Part shown: positions 46,199 through 58,274 of the stretch, piece after piece | How positions within the stretch are numbered: position 1 is the stretch's first letter | How the letters are laid out: every line of letters begins with the position of its first letter | DNA from: Neurospora tetraspora | Lineage: Eukaryota > Ascomycota > Sordariomycetes > Sordariales > Sordariaceae | Length of the DNA: 64,000 nt | Direction: 5' to 3' | NCBI RefSeq assembly: GCF_033439725.1 | Contig: NW_026944385.1 | Span: 620,001 to 684,000, forward strand | Translations under genes and position numbers: made by a program | Notes under the pieces: generated by a model | The model's input: only the letters and a program-made list of their open reading frames with translations | What the model was told of the DNA's origin: nothing | The model's database searches: none

Positions 46199-48057
46199 TT
46201 AAAGCATGGGCTTAAGATCATCGGCAACGACGAAGGGAGCCTCAGTCTTGGCCTTGATCTCGTCAACAGTGACACCATCAGCAATCTCAATAAGAGTAAG
46301 ACCCTTGCCAAAGTCGACATCGAAGACGCCCTATCATCATCTGTTAGCTTTTGTCTCATCCCGGGGGGGGGGGGGGGGGGCCCATCCAGTCCAGTCCAGG
46401 TAGGTAGGTAAAAAAAACTCACCAACTCGGTAATAATCCTCGACACACAAGCCTTGCCCGTCAACGGGAACGCGCACTGCTTGACAATCTTGGCATTGCC
46501 CTTCTTATCCGTATGCTCCATCGTCACCACCACCTTGGTCTTCTCCGGGTTGCTCACCAGATCCATGGCGCCGCCAAAACCCTTGACCTTGCCCGGCAAC
46601 ATCCAGTTGGCCAGGTCGCCATTAGCCGACACCTGCATCGCGCCCAGAATCGTCAAGTTGATGCGTCCGGCACGAATCATGCCAAACGACTCCTCCGAAC
46701 CAAAAACCGCCGCTCCCGGGGCCAGCGTGACGGTCTCCTTACCGGCGTTGATCAGATCCGCGTCCTCCTCGCCCTTCTTCGGGTAAGGGCCCAGACCGAG
46801 GATGCCGTTCTCCGACTGCAAAAGAACTTCCACCCCTTCCTCGACGAAATTGGGCGCCAGCATCGGCATGCCAATGCCCAAGTTGGCATACATCCCATTC
46901 TTAAACTCCTTGGCCGCCCTGCGCACGATGCGCTCGCGCTTATTCGCCATCTCACCGCTACCCAACGCCTTCTTGGCTTCCGGGTCATTGGGATCTTTAG
47001 CAAACGTGAACTTCTCGATCTTCTTCTCCGCCGTGCTCTGAATTACTCTTTGCACATAGATGCCCGGCAAATGCACCGCCTCGGGCGGGATCTCACCCGG
47101 TTCAACAATGTGTTCGGCCTCGACAATGGTGACCTTGGCGTTGCGGCCCATGGCCCCGTTGAAGTTGTGCGCGGCCAGCCGGAACTGGCAGTTGCCCAGC
47201 CGGTCGGCCTTGTAGGCTTTTACAAAGGCGTAGTCGCCCGCGATGGCGTGTTCGAGCAGGTAGGATTTGCCGGCAAAGACTTTGACGTCTTTTGGGTAAG
47301 AAAAAACATCCGGGGTGCCGTCGGGTTTGTTTTTCAAGGGCAGTTCGCCCGTTTGCACGACCGTGCCGAAGGCGGCGGGGGTGTAGAAAGCCGGAATTCC
47401 CTTGCCGCCTGCCGCGCATCTTTCGGCTAGCGTACCTTGGGGTGTCAGTTCTAGCTCGACTTCGCCTGTCAGGTACATCTGCTCGAAGGTCTTGTTCTCG
47501 CCGATGTAGGAGGCGATCATTTTGCGGATTTGCTTCGTCTTGAGAAGCTTGCCTAGCCCGGAGGCGTCGGTGCCGGCGTTGTTGGAGACCGCGGTCAGAC
47601 CGGTGATTTCGGGCTTGTGGATCACTTCGTCGATAAGCGTGTCGGGAACGCCGCAGAGGCCGAAGCCGCCGCAGAGTAAGGTGGTGTTGGGTTTCATGTC
47701 GGCCAGGGCGGCGGAGGCGGAGGGGTAGAGTTTGTTGATTTCGGGGCGGCGGAGGGTGGTGGAGAAGCAACGCGCTAGGAGGGCGGTGTGCTACATTTTG
47801 GATGGGCGTTGTTAGTTGGTGATGGGTTGTTTTGGGAGGTGGTTTGCTTGGTGGTGAGAAGAGGGAAGGGGAGAGGGGGATTTTGGTGTTTTTGGTGGTG
47901 ACGATGACGGGTGGTGGTGGTGTTGACATTGTTGACACTTGCTGAATCAGGGGTCTCCGTTGTTCGCAGTCGCTCTGCTCGCAAGGAATAAGCTGTAGGA
48001 ACTTACGTTGTTGCCATACTTGGCATACGCCCTCAGCGTACGAAGAGCTGTTGACAT
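46199..48057 (-). CDS. Succinyl-CoA:3-ketoacid CoA-transferase (SCOT/OXCT), mitochondrial
   Basis: Moves CoA between succinyl-CoA and acetoacetate in ketone-body use. Three exons: 48057-48007, 47790-46423 and 46330-46199. Introns are 216 and 92 bp. Phases match and give 516 residues, the family length. The N-terminus ([17 protein letters not shown], then [10 protein letters not shown]) looks like a mitochondrial presequence split by intron 1. The alpha domain contains [13 protein letters not shown]. The beta domain contains [12 protein letters not shown] and the catalytic glutamate Glu344 in [13 protein letters not shown]. The last exon supplies the end of the beta domain ([19 protein letters not shown]). 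Intron 2 contains a run of about 18 G on the plus strand near 46363. Confidence 0.95.
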
Positions 48058-50461
48058 TTTGGCTGCTGATTTGTGTGACTTCTTTTCCTCAAAGGTTTCT
48101 TTCCCCCCAGGAAATGCGACTGAAGCTTCTCTTTATAAAAGCTTCTTTGGAATCGCAAAAGTAAACTCTCGGCCGGCAGAAAGTTCACCTCGGTCGATCG
48201 GAACGAGACTCGTCTATCTCTAGTCGTCAATCGTCAATCGTGGGTTCGTTCGTCGTTGCCCTGGTGGGTGATTCGCGAGCGAGGGGTTCGTCCGGGTTAT
48301 TTAATAAATAGCAACGGGGGTTAGAAGCGGCAGATGAGGTTGTGTACGTAGGTACGTTGTGCCGGAACTGGTAGTGTTGACTTGTCCCGTTGATTTCCGT
48401 TCGACTACCTAGCAACTCTCGGCGACAGGACAACAACCCAACGGAAGAAGGGAAAAGAGGAAATGGGAAAGGGTATCTTGGTTTGCTGGGAATTCAAGAA
48501 AAGAGAAGAGAAAGAGGAAAGGGAGAGAGAATCAGGAGAGAAAAGAGATCAGAAGCAGATGCGGCAGCGGGAGATATGTATCTATCTCATGTATAGACTA
48601 CCTCTACACCACTTTGTGTATGTATGTATGAGCACCTTGCTGGACACCCGACACAGCAATCGTACATATCCCGTGGTCCTAGTTCTTCCCCGTAGCTCTT
48701 TGCTGACAGGCCGAGCTAGTTGCCGTGACTCCAGCGGTACTCCAGCTTCCATGCTCCAGCGTCGTGTTATCCATCTCCCGCCCTGGCCCGCCCGGTTTAC
48801 GCTTCGGAACCCTCCGTCGGCAGAGAGTTTGTCCCTGAGGTGCCTTTGAACCCCTGTTGTTCCGCAGTCCGCTCGGCATTAAGCGGGCGCGGCGGGGGAC
48901 GGCGGGGGACGGCGGGGAAATGTGTTTACGCGGCTGCTATGTACTTGGTGCCAGGTGGGCGGACAGGGGGGGGACAGGGCCGGTGGAAGTCTGGGGCAGT
49001 GGGAGAACGTTGGATTCGGGGCCCGGGTTACATGCATGTTCCTGGGACTCGTTGGAGATTCGGGGTTAGTGGGGAGTGATATCGTGCGTTAACTGCTTGA
49101 GGAAAATGTTTGCCTTTTTCACGGCACTTTGATGAGGCCACTGTCTTTAATCAAGTAGAAAATATTAAAAACCCAGATTGTTTCAATGAACGAAACGTTT
49201 TTATGAGGTTTACATAAGTGTTTGAAGGGTGGCAGAAGCTCGCGATATATGACCGCCGATAGCAGATTCCGCATTGCACTAACAAATATTAGCTTCGCTC
49301 TTGTACCGAACCCACCTAGGGAAACCACAGCAATCATCCCACAACGTCCGACATCTCGTGGCTCTTTATCATCACCGACATCACGACTTCATATACACTT
49401 CACAACCACTTGTTTAAAGGTCTATGGTCCTATCTTTCCCACTCAGTTACACATCTTCCTCTTTCATCGCTCAATATCACCCCCAGTGCGATCCAGTTCG
49501 TTGTTCCATGCGCAAGCAAAACAATTCCCAATCCAGTTCTAGAAACCATCGTCTAATAGAGGATATATGAAATGAATAGCTATGCTAATGTCGCGTATGT
49601 ATCTACCGACCCTCCCAGCGCCCATTGAGTTGTTGTTCGACAGAGAAGAGGAAACTACGCGTACAAAACATATGTATGATTGTATGTCCCGAATCCGAGT
49701 AAAACTCCTACCGCATTCCAATCCATCCGTCCATCCATGCTCGCTGTGGTGTTCTCATCCTCATGTTCCATAGGCAAATACCATTTCACCCTTGCGCTGC
49801 AATCAAACCAAACCCAAATCTCACAAGGCCCTTGATGTTATGCGCCCGTCGCCCGACTCCAGCATATGTATGCCTGTGCAATGCCGTGAAGCCGCTGAAT
49901 CAAGCCAAGAAACACCCGCTACACCAATGCATCTCCCGATACGGCATGCGTGGGCCCAGTAAAGTATAATCCTTCAAGACGGTTGTGGTGGTTGTGGTGA
50001 CACTGGCGGCCTTTGGTATGGAGGATAACGCCCATTGAGAGCCTTTACTATCTTGCTCCCGATGGCATCCACCATTCGCAACTGTGTTGCACGCACCTGA
50101 GACACCTCCTTCGTTTGTGTCCGTCTCCATTGCCAGACCCGAGAAAATGCGAGTATAAGCTGTGCGTTTAGATCTACGAGTGTTTTCCTTGAAGCGCGCC
50201 ACTCTTTCCAGGCACGCACCCGGAGGTTGGCTTCCTAGTCGGCCCCGAATGTAAAATGGGGAGTGTTCTGAAGATACTCTTCGGGAATGGCTTGCATGCT
50301 TCAGTAGCCCAGGGCCATCAATCGACTTGCGAAAAGAATAGTCTTCATCACGCGGGTAACGACTATCGCCGCCTTCGTCCGAGATGTCGGCCAAATCCAC
50401 CCCGAGTAGCGTCTTCCAACATGACTCGCACGGCATGGGCACGCTGCGCCAACAGGTCGTC
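48058..50461. other. Intergenic region upstream of SCOT and downstream of the RBR gene
   Basis: About 2.4 kb with the SCOT promoter at the left and the RBR-gene 3' UTR at the right. Purine-rich tracts lie at about 48435-48560. The open frame 50442-49900 (minus) begins just after the RBR stop codon, has no domain and is more likely 3' UTR. No gene is called. Confidence 0.5.
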
Positions 50462-52191
50462 CTAGCGACGGCTGCTAGTGCCGGGAGCGCTCGTAGGATT
50501 TACGATAGGCGCACCACTGACCAGATCAACGTTAAAGGTCCATTTACCTAGTTGCTTGGTTAGTACCGACAAGTGTAATAAAACCCGCAAAGAAAGTCTT
50601 ACCTTTCTGAAGGTTCTCAGCCGTGTCCTCGAGGAGAATAACGCGTCGCTTGTTGCAGTACGACGTCTTGTCCATGATATCCACCTTGAGACCGGGCTGG
50701 GCAAGGTCCTGGACGGGCTTCTCAAACATCTCGGACAGGTTCTCAACCGCCATCTCCAAATCCTTTTGGTTGCTCTCGAAGATCTCTGTGAGATTGTTGC
50801 GTGCCAGGTAAAAGGCAAAGGCGTAGGTCCACATGAGCGTTTGTCGGCACGTCTGCAACGCCTGCGATGCAGATTGTAGGTACTGGACTTCGATCCAGGA
50901 CATACCCGACTGCTTTTGTAGCTCCACCATCTTCTTCTCAGTCTTGACGTAAAGATCTTTATCGAGCCGGGCTGACTGCTCGTGGTTGTGGTAGCGGTTG
51001 TAGTAGTGGAGATAACGCTCCAGGGAGACTCGGGACTTGGCCTGAGCATCGCGGGCTTCGGCGCCGCTCTTTTCCTCGAAGCGGTTGCAGTTGTACCAAC
51101 TCGTGCCGTGTTCGGACCAAAGCCCCATACACATCCAGCAGAACTCGTATTTGCACTTGCGGCATGTCATGTGGTTGCAGCCACCATTCTTTTCGATCGT
51201 GCTGTTACACTTGGGACATTCCTTGGTGTTGGCTGATATCCAATTGGCCGTTTCACTATCGTCAGCGCATTTCTTGAGCCACTTCTTAACGAGCTCGCAA
51301 GGAGCAGGCTGGTGGTCGTTGTAGATGCAGCCAAAACAGAAGCGGTGGCCGCACAGACATGATACTGTGGGCACGACCTTGGGGAGGTCCTTCTTCTTGA
51401 CGCCACACTGGATGGCGTTTGCGCAGTCCGGGGAGGGGCACCATTTGAGGCTTTCCTTGTCCTCAACGTATGTGCGCATGAGCAGCTCGTGATATCGTTC
51501 CGTCAACTCGGGGGTGACTAGGAGGTCGAGCGAGCGGGCATCGATAATGAGATTGCAGCCGTCGGCAGGACACTGGATGCGTGCGGCCTCGCCTTCTTCG
51601 CGGATCTTTTGTGATAGGTACTGGCGGTAGCAGTCAACACAGTAACGATGGCCGCACTTGATGGCGAAGGACTCGAGGCCGTCTCCGTCTTCGCAGCAAA
51701 TATCGCACATGAAGCCAGGAATGACTTGTAGCCGGGGCTTGTCGGCGGCGGTCTGTGCGAGGCCGGCAGCATCGAGAACCTGTCGGGGTTTGTCCATATA
51801 ATCCTCGATCAGACGCTCCCGGTTCCAGCGAAAGTGCCGTAGCAGAATGGCCGCTTCTTCTTTGGAGATGTCGAGAATCATGTTGACCTCGTCGACCAGG
51901 TCATCCTGCTGTTTTTGTATGTCTTCGGGGCGGTACACCTTGAAGTCGATATCGAGGTAGTTGTGCTTCTTGGCCTGCTGGGAGTCCTTATTTCCGGTGT
52001 CCAGATCGGGCTCGTCGTCAAAGTCAAAGTCTGGCGGGCTCGCGGGGTCAGTATAAGGTAGGATGTCTGGAGGCGGGAAGTAGGATAGTAGTCTCACCCT
52101 CGGGATTGGACATGTCGTTGTCGCTGTCATCCTCCTGCATCATGTCATCCTCGGAGGAGAGGTTGGACATGAAATCGTCTTCGGAGTCCAT
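50462..52191 (-). CDS. Ariadne-family RBR E3 ubiquitin ligase (HHARI/ARIH1-like)
   Basis: RING-between-RING ligases accept ubiquitin on a cysteine before passing it to substrate. Three exons: 52191-52098, 52030-50603 and 50547-50462. Introns are 67 and 55 bp, and phases match. The product is 535 residues. The N-terminus is acidic (MDSEDDFMSNLSSEDD), followed by a UBA-like segment at about 65-115. RING1 begins at Cys140 (CDICC...CGHRYC), the IBR lies at about 200-275, and RING2 starts at Cys303 (CPKCNSTIEK) with the catalytic Cys316 in GGCNHM. The helical Ariadne domain fills the C-terminal third. All cysteine ligands I could check are present. It diverges from the SNIP1-like gene. Confidence 0.94.
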
Positions 52192-53401
52192 GGCGTCGGC
52201 GGCTGGGTCGGCGTCGCTGTGGCTGTCGTTGCCGTTGTGGGAAGTGGTGGTGGTGAGGGGAGTCGGGGGAGCCGCTTCGGGGCCCTGATGTTTGCCGGCT
52301 GAGGCGAGCTGGGTTCTCTTGTTGGGTCGAGTGTCGTCCGGGATGGGGGACGTCGTCGCCTCAGCGGCCTTCCGCTTCCTGGTTTGGGGAGGAATGGTGC
52401 CGGCTTTTTAAAGTCGAGTAAAGATGTTCGACTCGCCACCCGGATGCCGTAGTGGATGAGCGAGGCCGGGAATGGTGGAAGGGCGTCGAGGGTTGAATGA
52501 CTCAGCAGAGAGAGCGAAAGCCGGGAGTGACGTCGAGAGTCGAGACTGTTGGGGTCGGTGCCGAGTAACGCGGGGTACTAGTATTGATGTGTCGGTCGCG
52601 GAAGATGATGCCGGGCAGATGTACTTGTATGTCGGAAAATACGAGGTGAAGGAAGGGAGTCGAGATGGGATGATTGCTTGGGTGGATTTGTTGTTTTGGG
52701 TCAAGATGGGATTCCGGGCGGAAACTCCCTAAAAGCGGGCAGAGGTACAGGCGGGGGTGTTAGAGTACCTTTTGTACCGACTGTAGGTTAGAGGCTACTG
52801 GCTAAAGGCAGGTACCGTGCAATCACCTGCACAAACAACGCATGCAGTCTTATGTGTACTAGCGGCAGGGTACCTGTAACCAAGGCAGCAAGTGAACTGT
52901 ACTTAATAATCGACTCAAAAAAAGAGATGATGTGTGAACAGGAATGTTTAATAATATTCTTTGGTGAAAAGAAAGTCTACCTAAGTTGATGGGATGGCGT
53001 ATATTCCGTGGACATTCCACTTGACGGTGACGGCAACAGCGGGTCAAAGAGCTGATGGCCTGTGCAATTGCTCGCAATGGTGACTGAATGGAAGGAGCTG
53101 TCGGTGATGCCCTTTCACTGGCAACCGAAATTCTCACTGTTGCCCTCGCTCACTGCTGTCGTTTCTTGGCTGCTTCAAAAGGCAAGTCCATGCCAGGACC
53201 CTTGCCGAGCTAACAGATTGACAAAAGTGGGTCACGTACAGAATATTCAAGGTCTACGCGCATTTGCTGTACTTTCTCGATCACAATTCTGTAGAATCTT
53301 GATTTCAAATGGTGTCCCCGGACTCTTGGTCATCATCCTGTTTCCCCGTTTGGAACTCCCCGGCCATGGAAAGTGGATTCTGGGGAAAATGGATATGGGG
53401 G

Positions 53402-53482
53402 CGAGGTGTGCGAAAAAAAAGACCGAACACTTTCTGGTGTGTTTTGGTGCAAGTGTGTTCGGACTATTTTTCGCACACCTCG
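53402..53482. repeat. Inverted repeat able to form a long hairpin
   Basis: Left arm 53402-53430 starts cgaggtgtgcg and ends ccgaacac. Right arm 53455-53482 reads gtgttcgg ... cgcacacctcg. Only one or two mismatches and a one-base slip in the central A/T run break pairing. The loop is 24 bases. Confidence 0.88.
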
Positions 53483-53852
53483 GGGGGATATTGCAAGTTA
53501 TCTGTAGCGGACCTTAGTCTGACATGATTCATTGTTCTGGTAAAGGCCGGCTTCAGCTCAACGGATGACAGCAAGATGATATTCAAGTTGTACAATAATA
53601 GACATGTACCTGATCTTGAGTTGTAAAGACCATGAATCGGCAGAGGTCAGTAGGTAGTGGTCAGGCAGGTCACAAGTAAACAGTCCTGACAGAATGGAAT
53701 GGTCATGGGATAAGCTAACTTCCGAGATATCCAGCTGTGCAGGTTTTCTTTCCGAATCACACCTTGAATGGGGGCTTGAGACAGGAGAGTGTGCATCGAT
53801 CGAGTTGGAGGTGGTCGAGTGGTCAATGATAGAGAAGTCATAGATGTGTATA

Positions 53853-53865
53853 AGGGTTAGGGTTA
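53853..53865 (+). promoter_or_regulatory. Telobox-like motif upstream of the SNIP1-like gene
   Basis: The string agggttagggtta lies 212 bp upstream of the SNIP1-like start codon. It is identical in sequence and orientation to the motif at 37828-37840. Confidence 0.4.
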
Positions 53866-54076
53866 TGTCATGTTCCATGTTGAAAGTCACTGTGGCTCCT
53901 CCTTCTAGCGTCATGACCCTGCCTTCCCCAAAGCTTCTTTTTCCAAAGCCATTTTCCCACTGACAACTCTAGGTTGAATGCGTCATTGAATCTTGCACCA
54001 CATCAACAGGAACATTTGGTTTTTTTTTATCTTGGAGGATCAACAGTTTACAGGCAAAAGGATTCAAACGACATCG

Positions 54077-55135
54077 ATGGGTTCGGAACGCCCAGAAGAC
54101 GACCACAGGTCGCGTCGCCGTGACGACTACCGAGACGCCCCCAGAGACAGCGCAACCAGCAGCCGACACAACAAGCGCGACTTGGCAGAAGACTCCCCGA
54201 GACATCCAAGGCTCTCTCAGGACCGGTCCCGCGACAGGTCTCGGTCTCCAAGACGAGATCACCGAAGACGTTCCAGGTCACCGGACGCCAAAAAGCGCCG
54301 ATCGCGTTCGCGCTCACCACGCGACAGGGAGAGAGAAAGAGACAGAGACAGGGAGAGAAGAAGGGAAAGAGGAGATGACGACAGTGACAAACGACACCGC
54401 CGGCGCGAAGACAAGGACAATGACGGCCACTCGGACAGAGACAGAGACAGGGAAAGAGACAGAGACCGCCGTAGGAACCGCTCGTCCGAAAGACGCTCGT
54501 CCCGGAGAGAAACACAACAACCAGATGACTCCAACCGAGACACCAAAAATGCCGACAACAAGCGCAGTCTAATCAAGCGAAACGGCCCCTTGCCCTCCCA
54601 AGGTGACTCTTTCGCCGTCAGCACTGGCGAAGAAGCCGAGAAACCCAAGGAGAAGCCGAACTTTGGCAACACAGGCGTGCTCGCCGCCCAGTCCAACACG
54701 GTCACGCAAGCCGACGGGACCACCGTTACACTCAAATACCACGAGCCGCCCGAGGCCCGCAAGCCCGCCCCCCGCGACCAGTGGCGCCTGTACGTCTTCA
54801 AGGGCGACGAGGTCATCGACACCATCGAGCTGCACATGCGCAGCTGCTGGCTGGTTGGGAGGGACCTGGCCATTGCCGACTTGCCAGCCGAGCACCCGAG
54901 CATCAGCAAGCAGCATGCCGTCATCCAATTCCGGTATACGGAGAAGAGAAACGAGTACGGGGATAAGATCGGCCGGGTGAAGCCGTATCTGATTGACTTG
55001 GAGAGTGCGAATGGTACCAAACTCAACGGTGACAAGGTACCGGATAGTCGGTACCTGGAATTAAGAGACAAGGACATGATCCAGTTCGGGTCCAGTACGA
55101 GGGAGTACGTGCTTATGCTTCCGCCCAAGGATTAA
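54077..55135 (+). CDS. SNIP1/Pml1-like FHA-domain splicing factor
   Basis: Related to yeast Pml1 of the RES complex (pre-mRNA retention and splicing) and to human SNIP1. It is a single exon of 352 residues starting MGSERPEDD. An in-frame ATG 84 nt upstream (53993) is less likely because it adds a hydrophobic segment foreign to the family. Residues 1-170 are RS/RD/RE-rich (SRSRSP, RDRERERDRD). The FHA domain spans about 235-350: WLVGRDLAIADLPAEHPSIS, then KQHAVIQFR, then LIDLESANGTKLNG, with the usual phosphopeptide-binding Arg, Ser, His and Asn. A KxxN-rich linker precedes it. Yeast Pml1 lacks the long RS tail, so the protein is closer to SNIP1. Confidence 0.91.
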   Translation: MGSERPEDDHRSRRRDDYRDAPRDSATSSRHNKRDLAEDSPRHPRLSQDRSRDRSRSPRRDHRRRSRSPDAKKRRSRSRSPRDRERERDRDRERRRERGDDDSDKRHRRREDKDNDGHSDRDRDRERDRDRRRNRSSERRSSRRETQQPDDSNRDTKNADNKRSLIKRNGPLPSQGDSFAVSTGEEAEKPKEKPNFGNTGVLAAQSNTVTQADGTTVTLKYHEPPEARKPAPRDQWRLYVFKGDEVIDTIELHMRSCWLVGRDLAIADLPAEHPSISKQHAVIQFRYTEKRNEYGDKIGRVKPYLIDLESANGTKLNGDKVPDSRYLELRDKDMIQFGSSTREYVLMLPPKD

Positions 55136-58100
55136 GAGACGAGCAGACGGGTACCACGACTCGTGTTGTTGGGCCAAGGAGGAGGACACAAAAGGGCACA
55201 GCCATGGTATACCCGTGAAAGCGATGATGGACGGTGCCTGGTATTCCCAAAATTCTAGGCAAATGATGTCACTCTTGGCCGATGAAAGACCTCGGCTGGG
55301 TTTAGGCCGAGAATCAGCACGGATTTCCCTACCATGGTGGAACATTAGACCGTTCGTCGCTTGGGTGATCAGAGGCTATGGTAACCCCCACAGTCAAACA
55401 GTCTGACTTCAACTGCATTTTGGCATAGCACAGCAGAGCAAACAGCCCGGATGACTTGGTTAACCAAGGACACAGATACCCGGTGATACGCTTATAATTA
55501 GAGTTCCATGGTGCAACCTGTCACCGGGCGTGGGATGGACTCACTCACCGCCGGCGTCTTTTTGGTATCTCAAGACCCTTTTGGCCCTCGGCTTGCTGGA
55601 TTAGGTCAAGGGCCGACAAAGGTGATGTTGACTGTCGCGGACATAGCAGCGTTGGCGTTTGGCCAAGCGGTCCGGTGAAGGAAAGTTACCACAACGGATC
55701 CTCAAAGCACGGCCGAGAAACATCAATGTTCGTCTTTTCTTGACCTAAAACACCCGATACCTCTGAATCAAGCAGCGAACCTCGGCCTGGTGAATTGGAA
55801 TTTGCAACGATAAGGAGGACACGCAACACGACGGTGACTGACGCGAGACTGTGGATGGTCTCCCAGTGTTAGTCTGGCGGAGAATATTGCCCAAATCCGT
55901 GGTTCATCACGATTACAACACCAAAGTAGACCATGGTCAATGTACGTCGTATGTCTACTAGCTACCATTACCTCAACCCCAAACTCGTAATGCTGAATAG
56001 AGAGACGTTTTGTCCAACCATCCAATTGTGTAGTTCCATGTACATTTACGCTCTCACAACAGTTCATTCTCACAAAAGAAGAAAGACAATCGGATTCCCA
56101 AAACGGGTTATCGGTCAAGGTAAAACAGCGTCAACGTCAACATGCAAGGCTGTGCTAGTCCTAGGTAGATGGCAAAACCTGCCCTACGGTAGATCCTCTT
56201 ACAAAGATGTTGAGGCTCAGCGCGGAGATAGCAGTTTACTTTGCGAGCTCAGTCAAGGGAGTCATGTACTACAGAGTTAATGTGTGCCAAAGTATTGGAT
56301 CTCTTCTAACCAGTGATACGCGGCGCCGCCGTCTTGGCCCTGGATATTTACCATGTCATGTCACTGTACGGCATGGACGGTTCCCTACGGCGAGTTTGGA
56401 AGGGGGGAGCGAGGGGGAGATATTGCCGCCAAGGCTTCCTTCGTTGCCCCGCCTCCCGCCTCGTGCCTCTGACGTGCATGACCACTAACTTGTCCGAAAA
56501 GGGAAAGCATGATGCTGCCCTCAAGTCTTTACTCGGTAATGAATGCGGCGATGGGAGTTGTATGTAGTTGAAGCTTCAGATCAATCAGATCGGTAGAGAC
56601 TTTTGAGCTTTAAGATAGAGTACGGCAAGAGCAACCGAAAGATGCGAATGTTGATGGGCATTCTGGATGGTGACACACACCGAGATCCAGTCATTCATCA
56701 ATCATCAATCAGAGTCTCTGAAGAACGGCAGACTGGCAACCTGCAGCCTTGAAGTACAGTGCATCTCACTGCACATGGCCTATATGGCATGGCATATCCC
56801 GTACATGCCCGTGGTTGATGGCAGGTGTACCTGACAGTAGCGAGCACACCACCCCTCGCTTCCCCCTTCCCGCCCCGCGATTCAGGATACGGCACTTGGA
56901 AATGTCAACAAGGGGGGTGTCAACAACACTACATAACATCACAGGTTCTAGATGGCGTACAACATCGGCAATGATACCAAGGAAACCCAGGAAACGAACA
57001 CCATCCTTTTTTGACAGATTTCCAAGCCCTGACTGTGCCGGAAAGGTACATACATCTAGTGGTGAAGATCCCCAAACAAGGGGGGTCCAAGGGGGGCTCA
57101 GCTGCCACCCGCAATTGCACCCCTCGGTCACTCGTTACGATACGCGGGCCTCGTGACGGACCACTCAACGACACTCCAACACTCCGGTCCGCACTTTCAA
57201 CGGCAACTCCTCCCTCCCATCATACTAGGACTTCAGTTCTACTTGCTGTTCGCATCCAGTCGTCAGCCACACTCGTCCCGGAGTTTCCAACAGAAAGTCA
57301 CAAAGTAACTTTCACTCTGTCAATCCCTCAAGCGAGAGAGCCAGGCTGAGAGACCGACTGTGGGACAGACTCACCTATGCACATGCTCGTGATGGATCTG
57401 TATAGTGGCCAGTGGCCAACATGTCCAAGACTGACCACATCAAGAGCACTTGAAAGGTCTCTCCGGCTCGGTTGACCATGATTGACCATTCCGGGACTTG
57501 AAAACAAACCCGTGGTTGATGACGGATGGCAAATGGCAATAACTGGAGAAACAAGAGGAAAGAAACAAGACTGGTCATGTCGCACTTTGCACTTGCACCT
57601 CGCTCGATATTCACTTGGGCGGCCGCGGTTTGAGACTTTGAGATCCCCTTCATCCACCCATCCACTTTAAAAGCCCAGTCCATCTTACTACTGCCGGATT
57701 TCCCAAGAGGCTTTTACCTATGCAAGCCCCATCTCTTTTATCAACTGACTTGACTTACGCTCTTCCACTCACCATCTCCAAGTCGTTAGTTGCAATCTCG
57801 CAGCTCCTTTCTGTTCCTGCCCACCGAGAAGAAGCCCCAAGTGGAAGGTGAGGCTCCTTCCATCAACTTACCTTATAAGCGGCCTGCCTAAACACCTGAA
57901 ACACCTATCGTCAAGGACAGTCCCTCAACCAAGCCACACGACAACTGCTGCCTTGATATAAGAGTCACAAGCCCCCCTCCATCAGCACCCGGACCCTCCT
58001 GTCGGTCCCCCGACTCACGCGAATAATTCTTGCCTCTTTCTATCTCTGCCTTATCTGACGGCTTGCTTACAACCAACTGATCTTCCTGTTTCCGACTTAT

Positions 58101-58274
58101 TTCTCATCGTCCTTATCTTTGACTCTTGTTCTTGCAACCAACTTTGACTCTCGGCCAGATTTGAGTCTTCATACAATCCTTTGTGATTATTGGTTGAAGT
58201 GAAGCTTTCACTCGATTGTCAGATTCTTTTGTTTCCTTTCTCGGCTGGCCCTGTGGCCTAAATTCACGACGAGC
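55136..58274. other. Gene-poor region upstream of the NLR gene
   Basis: About 3.1 kb with no supportable gene. Open frames are short and without domains. The right end (about 57640-58274) is rich in CT/CA and ctt strings, as expected for the NLR promoter and 5' leader. The left end should carry the SNIP1-like 3' UTR. Confidence 0.5.

Larger units (their letters stand above)
52192..54076. promoter_or_regulatory. Divergent promoter region of the RBR and SNIP1-like genes
   Basis: About 1.9 kb between opposed start codons. It contains a long inverted repeat (53402-53482) and a telobox-like string (53853-53865). No gene is supported by the short frames. Confidence 0.5.

Noticed and set aside
46513-47430. 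305-codon open frame on the plus strand
   Set aside because: Antisense to the SCOT gene, whose exon structure and catalytic motif are clear.
49900-50442. 180-codon minus-strand frame next to the RBR gene
   Set aside because: Starts about 20 bases past the RBR stop codon and has no domain; best read as 3' UTR. The RBR protein already ends normally after its last splice.
55650-55720. Possible tRNA-Leu D-arm (tttggccaagcggtccgg)
   Set aside because: No matching acceptor stem, anticodon arm or T-arm follows.
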